Positions 35,616 through 43,871 of a DNA stretch of 64,000 bases are shown here, in pieces. A program made the translations under genes and the position numbers. Origin of the DNA: Vibrio hyugaensis (GTDB lineage: Bacteria > Pseudomonadota > Gammaproteobacteria > Enterobacterales > Vibrionaceae). Under the pieces are notes generated by a model that ran no database searches, was not told the origin of the DNA, and saw only the letters and a program-made list of their open reading frames with translations. The DNA lies in contig NZ_CP025794.1 of assembly GCF_002906655.1 (NCBI RefSeq), positions 62,001-126,000 of the forward strand. Direction: 5' to 3'. Numbering within the stretch: position 1 is the stretch's first letter; each line of letters begins with the position of its first letter.

Positions 35616-36008
35616 ATGGATTTAGAGTACCAAAAAGCTTGCAAGAAATACTCTGTAAGGTATATGAGTAATTCGAAGTGGTTTAAGTTGTTTGCAGCTT
35701 GGGCTGATGCTGGAATTGAGGTGGAAGTATCATATTGGAGGTTTATCGACTCTGAGCATGAAGAAGTTCAGCGCTTACCCAGAAGCTATGACTTACTGCC
35801 ACATAGGTTTGCAGACGGTAGGTTTCAACCATTCGAATACAAGTGGATATTGTCAGTATCTATCCCGCAGAATTATAGACCAAAATCGAATGTAGCATTT
35901 GAACGTAGCCAAGATGTAGATCAGCTTAAATCAATAGCTAAAGAATTGGGTCACTTTCCAATCTTTGATCTCGAGAACGGTATCGAAGTTAGAGGCTACG
36001 AAGAATAA
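35616..36008 (+). CDS. Hypothetical protein, possibly DUF6678-like
   Basis: 130 residues, TAGAGGA upstream. The YMSNSKWFKLFAAWADAGIE segment (16-35) recalls DUF6678, with later strands RFQPFEYKWILSV and a C-terminal LGHFPIFDLENGIEVRGY. The family link is tentative and the function unknown. Confidence 0.65.
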   Translation: MDLEYQKACKKYSVRYMSNSKWFKLFAAWADAGIEVEVSYWRFIDSEHEEVQRLPRSYDLLPHRFADGRFQPFEYKWILSVSIPQNYRPKSNVAFERSQDVDQLKSIAKELGHFPIFDLENGIEVRGYEE

Positions 36009-36012
36009 TGCA

Positions 36013-36132
36013 TAACAAATTGTTCAAGAGTGATTCGGCACGCGTGGCATTTTTACTATGCGTTGGTTTTAGTGGTTAAGGTGTTATGCGGCGGCTTCGG
36101 TATTGCGTGCCTCACACCTTAACAAGGCGTTA
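36013..36132 (+). repeat. attC site, T4
   Basis: 120 bp; 10-bp end match TTATGCATTA. Confidence 0.97.
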
Positions 36133-36198
36133 TGTAACCTATTGAAAATAAGTGTATATTTCGATAGTCACTTTGTTGCTGATAGTTTTGGAGGAAGT

Positions 36199-37188
36199 AT
36201 GTTAGGGCCTAAATATTCGCCATCGGCTAAGAAAGGGGAAATAGGTGTTCATCTTGTATCAAGTGTATTACTTGAAAGCTTAGATTGGTTACTTGAGCGT
36301 ACACCGCAAGAATGTGATTTCGGGATAGATGGGCAGGTTCATGTCATTGACAGTAATCGAACTGTCACAGGACAAACTTTCGCAGTTCAGATCAAGTACG
36401 GAGATTCATTTCTCAAAGAAGAAACGCGTTGGGGGTATACCTATAGAGGTGAAATGAAGCATCTCAATTATCTTATGAACTATCCTTTACCGATTTTCAT
36501 ATTGCTATGTGATCCTAAGTCAGGTGATATCTATTGGGAGATGTTTGATGCATCTAAAACGAATAGAACAAGGTCTGCTTGGAAAATGACAATACCAAAA
36601 ACTCAGCAACTAGCTAGTAGTAAAGAGGCCATTCTATCCCTCCTGCCTCCTGCCAAAGATTATAGTGAAGAACTAGAGAATTATTGGCTTATAAATAAAG
36701 TTGTAACGGAGCTAACGGATGACCTGCACATTGTGATAGCTAAGGAATGGGTTGAGTCTGCTGATATTTCTCATGTAATAACCCAATTTGAACGTTTGAA
36801 AGTTTCAAAGGAAATGGCATTTGAGAAGCAAGGGAAAGTGGAGCTATCATTTTTTGGTTATGATACTGACCCTCGTGAGTTGCACGAAATTCAAGAAGTT
36901 GTTCATTTTTGTCATGCACTTGTTGAAAGAGTTCCGTTATTTTTCTTCTGTAACCCAAATACACATGGTTTTAAAGCCATAGTCCTGTGCGTTTGTAACG
37001 CGCAAAGAGTTGGGGTTAGTCCATCACCTGTAAGAATAGATAACAACGCTATGCGTTATTTTATGCACTTACAACATATGCGCCTAAATGAAATATCTAA
37101 CTGGTTAGGGCTTAGTGAGCTAGAAAACAAAGACATATGTATGCCTATTTATGATGTTCTAGAGGGACGAAGTACGCCGGTTACATAA
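36199..37188 (+). CDS. DUF4365-containing protein
   Basis: 329 residues from the ATG at 36199 with a strong TGGAGGAAGT. The N-terminal 160 residues fit DUF4365: KGEIGVHLVSSVLLESLDWLLERTPQECDFGIDGQV (about 10-45) and GQTFAVQIKYGD (about 54-65) with the D...QxK layout of PD-(D/E)xK nucleases. The C-terminal half is unlike anything I know. DUF4365 proteins often sit in defence loci. Stop in the attC. Confidence 0.8.
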   Translation: MLGPKYSPSAKKGEIGVHLVSSVLLESLDWLLERTPQECDFGIDGQVHVIDSNRTVTGQTFAVQIKYGDSFLKEETRWGYTYRGEMKHLNYLMNYPLPIFILLCDPKSGDIYWEMFDASKTNRTRSAWKMTIPKTQQLASSKEAILSLLPPAKDYSEELENYWLINKVVTELTDDLHIVIAKEWVESADISHVITQFERLKVSKEMAFEKQGKVELSFFGYDTDPRELHEIQEVVHFCHALVERVPLFFFCNPNTHGFKAIVLCVCNAQRVGVSPSPVRIDNNAMRYFMHLQHMRLNEISNWLGLSELENKDICMPIYDVLEGRSTPVT

Positions 37189-37307
37189 CAAAGCATTTAA
37201 GAGTGATTCCCAACGCATGGCATTTTTCATTCCATCTTTGAGTGCGGTGTTTACGGTGGTATGGTTGGGTTTCGTGGTAGCGTTGCTCACACCTTAATGC
37301 GGCGTTA
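37186..37307 (+). repeat. attC site, T2
   Basis: 122 bp; 10-bp end match TTATGTAACC. Confidence 0.97.
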
Positions 37308-37325
37308 GGCAAATACGAGGTTAGT

Positions 37326-37742
37326 ATGTACATAACAATAAAAATCGACTTAGTTTCGGGTATTTATGCCTTTGAAGACTGGGGCTGCGAAATTGAGATT
37401 GCGCAAAACACGTCATTGCGTGAGTTGCACACAATAATTCAGAGTGCCGTTGGCTTTGAAAATGATCATCTCTATGACTTTTTCATATCTCGACGCGAAT
37501 TCGGGTCCAGCAGAGAGACGTTTGATGATAGTCAGTACTCTCTGGACACTCAATTGTATGGATTATTTCCACTTCCTAAAGGTAAGAAACTTTTTTATTG
37601 GTTCGATTTTGGTGATGATTGGAAGTTCCAAATCTCTAAAACACGCAGTAAACCAAAGTCATTCGTTGATGGGGTTGAATATCCAAGGCTTGTAAAAGAA
37701 ATTGGAGAAAAACCAGAACAGTACGCCGAGTCAGATTGGTAG
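37326..37742 (+). CDS. pRiA4b ORF-3-like protein
   Basis: 138 residues. SLRELHTIIQSAVGFENDHLYDF (30-52) and LFYWFDFGDDWKFQI (89-103) are the hallmarks of the pRiA4b ORF-3 family, common on plasmids and integrons with no proven function. CGAGG precedes the ATG. Confidence 0.88.
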   Translation: MYITIKIDLVSGIYAFEDWGCEIEIAQNTSLRELHTIIQSAVGFENDHLYDFFISRREFGSSRETFDDSQYSLDTQLYGLFPLPKGKKLFYWFDFGDDWKFQISKTRSKPKSFVDGVEYPRLVKEIGEKPEQYAESDW

Positions 37743-37749
37743 ATTTGCC

Positions 37750-37869
37750 TAACAAATTGTTCAAGAGTGATTCGGCACGCGTGGCATTTTTACTATGCGT
37801 TAGGTATGGTGGTTAAGGCGGTATGCGGAGGCTTCAGTATTGCGTACCTCACACCTTAACAAGGCGTTA
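37750..37869 (+). repeat. attC site, T4
   Basis: 120 bp; 10-bp end match TTAGGCAAAT. Confidence 0.97.
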
Positions 37870-37891
37870 TATTTTTTTGATTGGAGAGTAC

Positions 37892-38992
37892 ATGAAAGCT
37901 TTAGAAAGTCGTTTCGTATTTGTTGATACATCAATGTATCAGAGTAAAAATTTTCAGTTTCATCAATATAGCCTTGGTCGTTTTAATGAACTGTGTAGTG
38001 AACGTGCTATTAACTTATTAATGAGCCCTGTCGTAGAACAAGAAGTTCGTTCGCACCTTTTAGCTCAAGGGACAGATGCCGCACGGCATATCAAAGAGTT
38101 CAAGAAAACGATAAAAATCTTGCGTAATTTACCAGATTTAGAACAACATTCCATTTTTTCTGAATTAAGCAAGGAAACAATTAATGAACTCCTTGTCGAA
38201 AAGTTTGATAGCTTTCTTGATGATGCAGTATCAGAGGTAGTGCCTGTAGAAGGTGCTTCTTTAGATAAAATAGTAAATAGTTACTTTAATAAAGTTGCTC
38301 CATTTAGCGACAAGAAAAAAGATGAGTTCCCTGATGCTATTATTCTTGAATCATTAATTAATTGGGCAAAGAAAAATCAATCTGAAGTCTATGTGTTAAG
38401 TACCGACGGAGATATGGAACAGTTTTGTCAAAATTCTGGTGGTTGGCTAACGTATGTCGGAGATCTTGATCAATTTATAGGGCGAGTAATTATTACTGAG
38501 GAGAAATTAACGGATTTATCATCATTTGCTTTAGAGCAATATAAGGAGCTTGAAAAGGATATTGAGTCTCAGTTGGAGGAACAAATTAGTTTAATTGAGT
38601 ATTCTTCTGTTGGTTATGATGTAGATGATGAAGTATCTGAAGTTCATCCTTCTGACTTTTCGATTGAAAGTGTCAATGTAATCAAAGCAGATCGTGAGTA
38701 TGCAGAGTTCGCATTAGATCTTAAGTTTGATGTTGAAGCTTGGCATTCATTTGCTGACTATGACCGCTCTATATGGGATTCTGAAGATAAGAAATATATG
38801 TTTGTTGCACAATCAAGTCGACATGTTCGTAACACTGTAAAGTGTAATGCTTATGTGACTATTGATTTTGAAGATGGGCTTGCAGTCAATGCTATCTTGG
38901 GTGATATCGAAATTGAAGACTCATATATTGAACTTGATCCAAACGATGGTGAAGAGCTGGAGTTTATTGAGCATGATATTTTCGCGCATTAA
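37892..38992 (+). CDS. PIN-like (DUF4935) domain protein
   Basis: 366 residues from the ATG at 37892 (TTGGAGAG upstream). Residues 8-195 form a PIN-like nuclease domain: D12 in FVFVDTSMY, the KKDEFPDAIILESL segment near 145-158 and STDGDMEQF near 171-179 supply the acidic metal ligands. The C-terminal 170 residues are acidic and beta-rich, of unknown kind. DUF4935 PIN proteins are suspected RNases in stress or defence. Confidence 0.82.
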   Translation: MKALESRFVFVDTSMYQSKNFQFHQYSLGRFNELCSERAINLLMSPVVEQEVRSHLLAQGTDAARHIKEFKKTIKILRNLPDLEQHSIFSELSKETINELLVEKFDSFLDDAVSEVVPVEGASLDKIVNSYFNKVAPFSDKKKDEFPDAIILESLINWAKKNQSEVYVLSTDGDMEQFCQNSGGWLTYVGDLDQFIGRVIITEEKLTDLSSFALEQYKELEKDIESQLEEQISLIEYSSVGYDVDDEVSEVHPSDFSIESVNVIKADREYAEFALDLKFDVEAWHSFADYDRSIWDSEDKKYMFVAQSSRHVRNTVKCNAYVTIDFEDGLAVNAILGDIEIEDSYIELDPNDGEELEFIEHDIFAH

Positions 38993-38997
38993 AAATA

Positions 38998-39117
38998 TAA
39001 CAATCTGTTTAAGAGTGATTCGCAACGCGTGGCATTTTCACCATGCGTTGGTTTAAGTGATTAAGGTGGTATGCGGCGGCTTATGTATTGCGTTGCTCAC
39101 ACCTTAACAGGGCGTTA
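38998..39117 (+). repeat. attC site, T1
   Basis: 120 bp, TAACAATCTG start; 10-bp end match TTATATTTTT. Confidence 0.97.
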
Positions 39118-39607
39118 GTTTGCAAGAGGAAAAACGCAGCTATATCGCAACATCTAGTGGTAAAAGCTCAAAGTTGAAATTGTCGTATCGGCGTTCAATT
39201 TCAGTGTTAACTAGCGTGGTGAAAATTCAAAATTGGCATCGTTTCAACAGTTGATTTGTTTTTTGGTGCGGCGACTTTTGGGTTACCTGAGCCGAACTTT
39301 TTTGCTGAAACTCTGCTCGTTGAGTTTGTTGGTGCAAAAGCCGATCTACTCGCTGAAATGGCGTTTTCTCTGGTGTGGTAAGTTCATGTGGTTTCAGTGG
39401 CTTTGTTGAAAGTCCGCATTGTGAGATTGGTTTTCCAAAAGCGCTTTTTGGTGTTGTTAGTTCGTTTTCTACGGCGTTGTTTGTTCCAAGTGGTTTCATT
39501 GACTAGCCGCTTTTAGACTACGCCTGACTTAAATGCATCAAAGCACATAAAGTTTGTTGTTTGCAAAGTTTAAAATAACGTAAAATCAACGCTTTGGGTT
39601 TGCAAAC
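39118..39607. other. ORF-less cassette family B, copy 4
   Basis: 490-bp body, very close to copy 2; closed by the usual T8 attC. Confidence 0.85.
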
Positions 39608-39727
39608 TAACAAACTGCTCAAGAGGGATTCGCAACGCGTGGCATTTTTACTATGCGTTGGTTTAAGTGATTAAGGTGGTATGCGGCGGCTTGGGTATTG
39701 CGTTGCTCACCCCTTAGCAGGGCGTTA
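39608..39727 (+). repeat. attC site, T8
   Basis: 120 bp; closes B copy 4. Confidence 0.97.
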
Positions 39728-39810
39728 TGTTTGTGCGCAGTTGGACAGAACATATAATTACAGCTGTGGTAACATGCTGAATTTGAAATATTTTAATAAC
39801 TAGATTGAAA

Positions 39811-40230
39811 ATGGCATCTATTAAAGAAAAATTTGAAAGTCATCCAGTTATATTTGGAGGCTTTTTACTTATTGTTGGCTTTAGTGCTGGCTATAAAGTT
39901 TACCCCGAATTGCATCCGATAAGTGAGCAGAAAAAGCTAGAGCCTATCGTGAAAGTTGAAAAAGTTCGTGAAGTTATTGGTTGTGAAGTTGTTGGCTTCG
40001 AAACTTTGGAGAAGAATCACCATAATAGACTTAGTGTACTACAGACGCAATTGATGCAACTAGAATCGGATGCGGCAGACAAGAATAACTATGTCTACAG
40101 TAATGGGTATCGAGATGCAGCTAAGCGAGTAAGAGACGATATAACTGTTCAAATACAAGACTATGAAAAGTCTCTTTCTATGCTTAAGGCTGTTTGCTCA
40201 AAAGTTGACTCTTCAGAAAAACAAACATAA
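39811..40230 (+). CDS. Single-helix membrane-anchored protein
   Basis: 139 residues from the ATG at 39811 (TTG at 39805 is an alternative; neither has a good ribosome binding site). One membrane helix (about 13-28, VIFGGFLLIVGFSAGY), then a helical periplasmic or cytoplasmic part with a likely coiled coil near 70-130. A TATAAT hexamer in the 83-bp leader could be a -10, with only a poor TTTGTG at -35. Confidence 0.65.
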   Translation: MASIKEKFESHPVIFGGFLLIVGFSAGYKVYPELHPISEQKKLEPIVKVEKVREVIGCEVVGFETLEKNHHNRLSVLQTQLMQLESDAADKNNYVYSNGYRDAAKRVRDDITVQIQDYEKSLSMLKAVCSKVDSSEKQT

Positions 40231-40347
40231 CAATCTGTTTAAGAGTGATTCGCAACGCGTGGCATTTTTACTATGCGTTGCGTTCAGTGTTTAAGGTGGT
40301 ATGCGGCGGCTTCTGTATTGCGTTGCTCACACCTTAACAGGGCGTTA
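40228..40347 (+). repeat. attC site, T1
   Basis: 120 bp, TAACAATCTG start; 10-bp end match TTATGTTTGT. Confidence 0.97.
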
Positions 40348-40745
40348 GTCGCCAGAAAAAGCTGGCAATCAAAATCATGTTTCTGAACTAAAAATTTGGC
40401 AGTTTCTTGTTTGGTACAAAGGTGCGTCGTCGATGGTCAAAACTTAGTTTCAACTGTTTTAAGGTCAAAGTTTTGCAAGTGTCCTAGCAGTTGCTTTGTT
40501 CTTTGGTGCTGACAGAGCAGGGCAATAGAGAGTCTGTTTTTGGTTGCAACTCCGCTCGGTGAGTTTGTTGGTACAAAAGCCGATTTACTCGCTGAAATGA
40601 CGTTTTCTCTGGTGTTGTAAGTTCCACGTGGTTTCATTGAGTAGCCGCTTTGAGACTACGCCTGACTTGAGTGCATCAAAGCACATAAAGTTTGTTGTTC
40701 GCAAAGTTTAGTTCGGCTTAAAATTGTCGCTCGGTGCCTCGCGAC
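40348..40745. other. ORF-less cassette family C, copy 4 (internal deletion)
   Basis: 398-bp body. Compared with copy 5 it lacks 102 bp, from one CCACGTGGTTTCA to the related CCAAGTGGTTTCA, two imperfect direct repeats present in every other full C copy. This looks like slippage or recombination between the repeats. Confidence 0.85.
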
Positions 40746-40864
40746 TAACAAACTGCTCAAGAGGGATTCGCAACGCGTGGCATTTTACTATGCGTTGATT
40801 TTAGTGATTAAGGTGGTGTGCAGCGGCTTTTGTATTGCGTTGCTCACCCCTTAGCAGGGCGTTA
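40746..40864 (+). repeat. attC site, T8
   Basis: 119 bp (one T fewer in the loop); closes C copy 4. Confidence 0.97.
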
Positions 40865-41154
40865 TTTCCGCAACGGATCTCTCAGGCTGAATGTACGTGG
40901 TTGTAGCCTAAGAGTGAAAGTGGCGGGGTAATAGGTTGGAAAAGCGGCGAAAAGGGCGAATATTGGTCATTTCCATGCTAGCCTTAAAGCGCTTTAAGCG
41001 CACCTTAATATGGCGCAGCAATTAAAGAGTGACGCTAAAGCGATTTAAGGTAGTGAGCTGCCAAATACTTCGGCTTCGATTTTTGCCTGCATACCGAAAA
41101 TTCCTCGTCATATCAAAAGATTAGGCGTAAACATAGCCGACTTTAGTTGCGGAA
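40865..41154. other. ORF-less cassette family D, copy 1
   Basis: 290-bp body from TTTCCGCAACGG to GTTGCGGAA, so the ends pair over about 11 bp. It has internal palindromes (AAAGCGCTTT, GCGCTTTAAGCGC). Only tiny minus-strand frames of 15-29 codons exist. By eye it is identical to copies 3 and 4. Confidence 0.85.
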
Positions 41155-41277
41155 TAACAAGACGTTCAAGGCGATTCGAAACGCATTGGGGTTTTAGTGC
41201 CTAAATAGGCACGGATTTATCAGAGTTTATTTTAGGTTAGGGTGGATCTGCGTCTCTCACACCTTAACTGCGCGTTA
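41155..41277 (+). repeat. attC site, T9
   Basis: 123 bp; loop hairpin GTGCCTA-AA-TAGGCAC. Its final TTA is also the reverse-strand stop codon of ccdB. Confidence 0.96.
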
Positions 41278-41592
41278 TATGCCAGTAATCAAAAAGTCGA
41301 TAGCGGCGATAATTTCGTTTCTAAACGTGCTTAGCTCGTTGACTGGAGTCGTGAGGATTTTAGTTGGTACACTAGCCATTTGTTGAGTAAGAATCACAAA
41401 GTCACCTTCATCAATATGGATCGTAGGGCACAGATGGCTAGGGGCTTTTTTCTCTAGCAGCCCGATAGGAGTTAAGGGAATGACCAAGCGAGTATTCAGT
41501 GAATCGAGCAACTCGCTTTGGACATCAACAAAATATGGGTAAGCGCTTGCGGTGCTCTTATCGTTGTTTTTATAAAGCGTAAATTGAGACAT
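41275..41592 (-). CDS. ccdB: CcdB gyrase-poisoning toxin
   Basis: 105 residues. The fold-defining segments are present (YFVDVQSELLDSLNTRLVIPLTPI, then CPTIHIDEGDFVILTQQMASVPTKIL), and the C-terminus ends in GI like F-plasmid CcdB, but the gyrase-contacting Trp three from the end is Thr (LITGI). As I recall, the Aliivibrio fischeri homologue has the same ending and is still a gyrase poison. The stop codon is inside the preceding attC. Confidence 0.93.
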   Translation of the reverse strand: MSQFTLYKNNDKSTASAYPYFVDVQSELLDSLNTRLVIPLTPIGLLEKKAPSHLCPTIHIDEGDFVILTQQMASVPTKILTTPVNELSTFRNEIIAAIDFLITGI

Positions 41593-41837
41593 TAGAATAC
41601 TCGGTATGAATCGGAAAATAGTCCGTGTTTTGCAGTTAAGTCGTTACAAGCTTCAATAGCTTCGGCATTTTGTTCTAACCATTCGGCTTTCAATTGCTGT
41701 TTTACTTCTTTTTCCAAAGCCTTTTCCATTGTTGCTGATAGGTTTATGTTTAGGCGCTTAGCTTCGGCAAGTAACTCACTGTTTAGACTAAGGTTTGTAG
41801 CCTTTTTAGGTGCATGTGTGCTATATGTATTTCTCAT
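41592..41837 (-). CDS. ccdA: CcdA antitoxin
   Basis: 81 residues: a ribbon-helix-helix N-terminus (KKATNLSLNSELLAEAKRLNINLSATMEKALEKEV) and a C-terminal toxin-binding region (WLEQNAEAIEACNDLTAKHGLFSDSYRVF). Stop and ccdB start overlap by one base (TAATG), which implies coupled translation. CcdA-CcdB should repress the promoter at 41872-41900. Confidence 0.93.
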   Translation of the reverse strand: MRNTYSTHAPKKATNLSLNSELLAEAKRLNINLSATMEKALEKEVKQQLKAEWLEQNAEAIEACNDLTAKHGLFSDSYRVF

Positions 41838-41871
41838 AAAGTAATCCTATGCGTATCGATGATGCGCATTG

Positions 41872-41900
41872 AGTATAGGCGAAAGCTAGGCATATAACAA
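41872..41900 (-). promoter_or_regulatory. ccdAB promoter with attC-derived -35
   Basis: On the minus strand TTGTTA (41895-41900), 17-bp spacer, TATACT (41872-41877), 35 bases before ccdA. The -35 is the reverse complement of the attC start. Between promoter and gene an ATGCG...CGCAT inverted repeat may be an operator. Confidence 0.75.
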
Positions 41901-42014
41901 ACTGTTCAAGAGGGATTCGCAACGCGTGGCATTTTTGCTATGCGTTAAATTTAGTGGTTAAGGTGGTTTTCGGCGGCTTTCGTATTGCGTTGCTCACCCC
42001 TTAACAGGGCGTTA
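41895..42014 (+). repeat. attC site, T1b
   Basis: 120 bp; closes the reversed ccdAB cassette, 9-bp end match TTATATGCC. Confidence 0.97.
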
Positions 42015-42030
42015 GGCTAAAAGGTAATCT

Positions 42031-42669
42031 ATGAAGTGTGTATACTGCTGTAATGAGATTAAAGAAGAGGAGTTTGCGCGTGAGCACGTTCCTCCAAAGT
42101 CTTTCTTTAAGAAAGGTACCTCTAGTCTGATCACTATTCCCGCTTGTCGAGCCTGCAATAATAAAAAGTCATCAGATGACGAATTTGTTTTGAATATACT
42201 TTCTATGTCGGACCTAATTTCTATCAATCCTCAACATCAATTCCACATAGATAAAATGTTACGGGCAGTTAAGCGCCCGCAGAAAGTGGGTTTTATTAAA
42301 GAAGTAATGAGCTCTACTCATACAGCGATAACCCCTGAGGGATCGAAGAAAGCATTTACTTTTGACGAGAGTAAAGTTTCAGGTTGGGCAGGGATAAATG
42401 CTCAGGGCTTATTGGTTCATGAGGAGCACATAGAGCATTGTAATTACAAGCACTCTACTATCATGTTGAACCTACTTAAGGTTGAGCTTCCTGAAGAGAA
42501 GCAGTTACTTGAACAGATACTTTCATTTACTAAATCGACTCCAAGTAAACGCGTCGGCTATTCGGAGTTTGAGTATTGGATTCAAACTCAAGATGAGGGT
42601 TATGTTGTTATTCAATGCTTTTATCAGGAATTGTTCTTTTTAACGATGGTCGAGCGCTGCAAGATTTAG
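42031..42669 (+). CDS. HNH endonuclease-like protein
   Basis: 212 residues. The N-terminus has C3xxC6 zinc ligands, EHVPPKS (18-24) at the HNH first-histidine position, and PACRACNNKKSSDDE (37-51) with the second CxxC and the N of HNH. Stand-alone HNH proteins of this type are frequent in mobile and defence regions. The remaining 150 residues are unassigned. Confidence 0.8.
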   Translation: MKCVYCCNEIKEEEFAREHVPPKSFFKKGTSSLITIPACRACNNKKSSDDEFVLNILSMSDLISINPQHQFHIDKMLRAVKRPQKVGFIKEVMSSTHTAITPEGSKKAFTFDESKVSGWAGINAQGLLVHEEHIEHCNYKHSTIMLNLLKVELPEEKQLLEQILSFTKSTPSKRVGYSEFEYWIQTQDEGYVVIQCFYQELFFLTMVERCKI

Positions 42670-42671
42670 CC

Positions 42672-42791
42672 TAACAAATTGTTCAAGAGTGATTCGGCAC
42701 GCGTGGCATTTTTACTATGCGTTGATTTTAGTGGTTAAGGTGGTATGCGGAGGCTTAGGTATTGCGTGCCTCACACCTTAACAAGGCGTTA
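42672..42791 (+). repeat. attC site, T4
   Basis: 120 bp; 10-bp end match TTAGGCTAAA. Confidence 0.97.
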
Positions 42792-43218
42792 GTACGAGTT
42801 TGACATCAAAGGTCATCAGTTTTGGTGTTTATCTGTTTTGGCGCTCGAATTTACACCTTTCAGTTAGTGCCTTTCACGTTCTTTCCGGTGGCACTATATG
42901 CGAAGCGTTCGCTTTGATTTCACCGTTTACGGTTTCTAACTCTTAACCTATTTCTTTGGTGCTTCTTCATTTTCGTGGTGGCTTTTGAGAGAACCTTGGT
43001 TGTAATTGATGCTGTCTTCGGAGTACGAGGACCGAATCCTTTTCTAATTTGAAGCTAGTGAAAGAAGGGCAGTTCAGTGCGTTTTTCTTCTAGCCAACTT
43101 TCGTCTTCCAATCGGGGTAAAGTTTTGTAGCTGCCCGTCTCACTTCAGTGTTCAAAGCCTTCCATATCATGCCAGTTTTCAATATCTTGGAGCGCATAAA
43201 TAGAAATAGCGCATGTAC
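42792..43218. other. ORF-less cassette family A, copy 6
   Basis: 427-bp body; start reads GTACGAGTTTGACATC. The middle (GTTGTAATTGATGCTGTCTTCGG) differs from other copies. No gene. Confidence 0.85.
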
Positions 43219-43338
43219 TAACAAATTGCTTAAGAGTGATTCGTAACGCGTGGCATTTTTACTATGCGGTGGCTTATGTGATTAAGGCGCTGTGCGGTAG
43301 CTTTTGTATTGCGTTACTCACACCTTAGCAAGGCGTTA
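43219..43338 (+). repeat. attC site, T7
   Basis: 120 bp; closes A copy 6. Confidence 0.97.
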
Positions 43339-43371
43339 TGTTTTTGAGCCGAAATTCGTACAAATTTCAAA

Positions 43372-43400
43372 TTGATAACTGTATTTATAAACAGTATCAT
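43372..43400 (+). promoter_or_regulatory. Predicted sigma-70 promoter containing a LexA box
   Basis: TTGATA (43372-43377), 17-bp spacer, TATCAT (43395-43400), about 30 bases before the ATG at 43430. The spacer is almost filled by the LexA-type box, so a bound repressor would block RNA polymerase. Confidence 0.75.
43379..43394 (+). promoter_or_regulatory. LexA (SOS) box
   Basis: CTGTATTTATAAACAG is a perfect CTGT-N8-ACAG with an AT-rich centre and a flanking TA on the right, the gammaproteobacterial LexA operator. It predicts DNA-damage induction of the downstream gene. Confidence 0.78.
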
Positions 43401-43429
43401 TTCTCTTTAATCCTTTAAAGTGATACAAA

Positions 43430-43705
43430 ATGAAGTTAATTATTGGTGATTTGGAGTTTTCCATCGGTGGAATCAGAGTTACATCTCAGCAGCGATTTTC
43501 TGCGACATACCAGTTATGGGGAATCGACGATGTTTTAGTTCAATGGGCTGAAAATGCATTGCTTTCTAAATCTGAATTTAATCTAGAGATTGTTAATGGT
43601 TCAGATGTTGTTCTAATCGGAGAGCATTGTCTCTTTAATAGACCCGATCGCCTAAATAGAAGTACGGATTTAATCGTTAACTGGGTAGAAAAATCCTTAA
43701 TCTAA
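43430..43705 (+). CDS. Hypothetical protein, predicted SOS-controlled
   Basis: 91 residues, mostly beta (KLIIGDLEFSIGGIRVTS..., then FNLEIVNGSDVVLIGEH), soluble, unknown family. A weak AAAGTGA precedes the ATG. Its own promoter carries a LexA box, so it is probably made after DNA damage. A small damage-induced protein could be a toxin, inhibitor or repair factor; sequence alone does not say. Confidence 0.75.
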   Translation: MKLIIGDLEFSIGGIRVTSQQRFSATYQLWGIDDVLVQWAENALLSKSEFNLEIVNGSDVVLIGEHCLFNRPDRLNRSTDLIVNWVEKSLI

Positions 43706-43722
43706 TGCTGATAAAATAAACA

Positions 43723-43844
43723 TAACAAAGCATTTAAGAGTGATTCCCAACGCTTGGCATTATTCATTCCATCGTTGGGTTTCGTGTTTACGGTGGTCTG
43801 GTTAAGTTTCGTGGTAGCGTTGCTCACACCTTAATGCGGCGTTA
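43723..43844 (+). repeat. attC site, T2
   Basis: 122 bp; closes the LexA-box cassette, 8-bp end match TTATGTTT. Confidence 0.97.
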
Positions 43845-43871
43845 GCCGTCATTGAATTCAGCAGGTATTAA

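Noticed and set aside
40865..41154. Tiny minus-strand frames in family D (29 codons MTRNFRYAGK..., 15 codons MQAKIEAEV...)
   Set aside because: GAGGA precedes the shorter one, but at this size and with no variation between copies coding cannot be judged.
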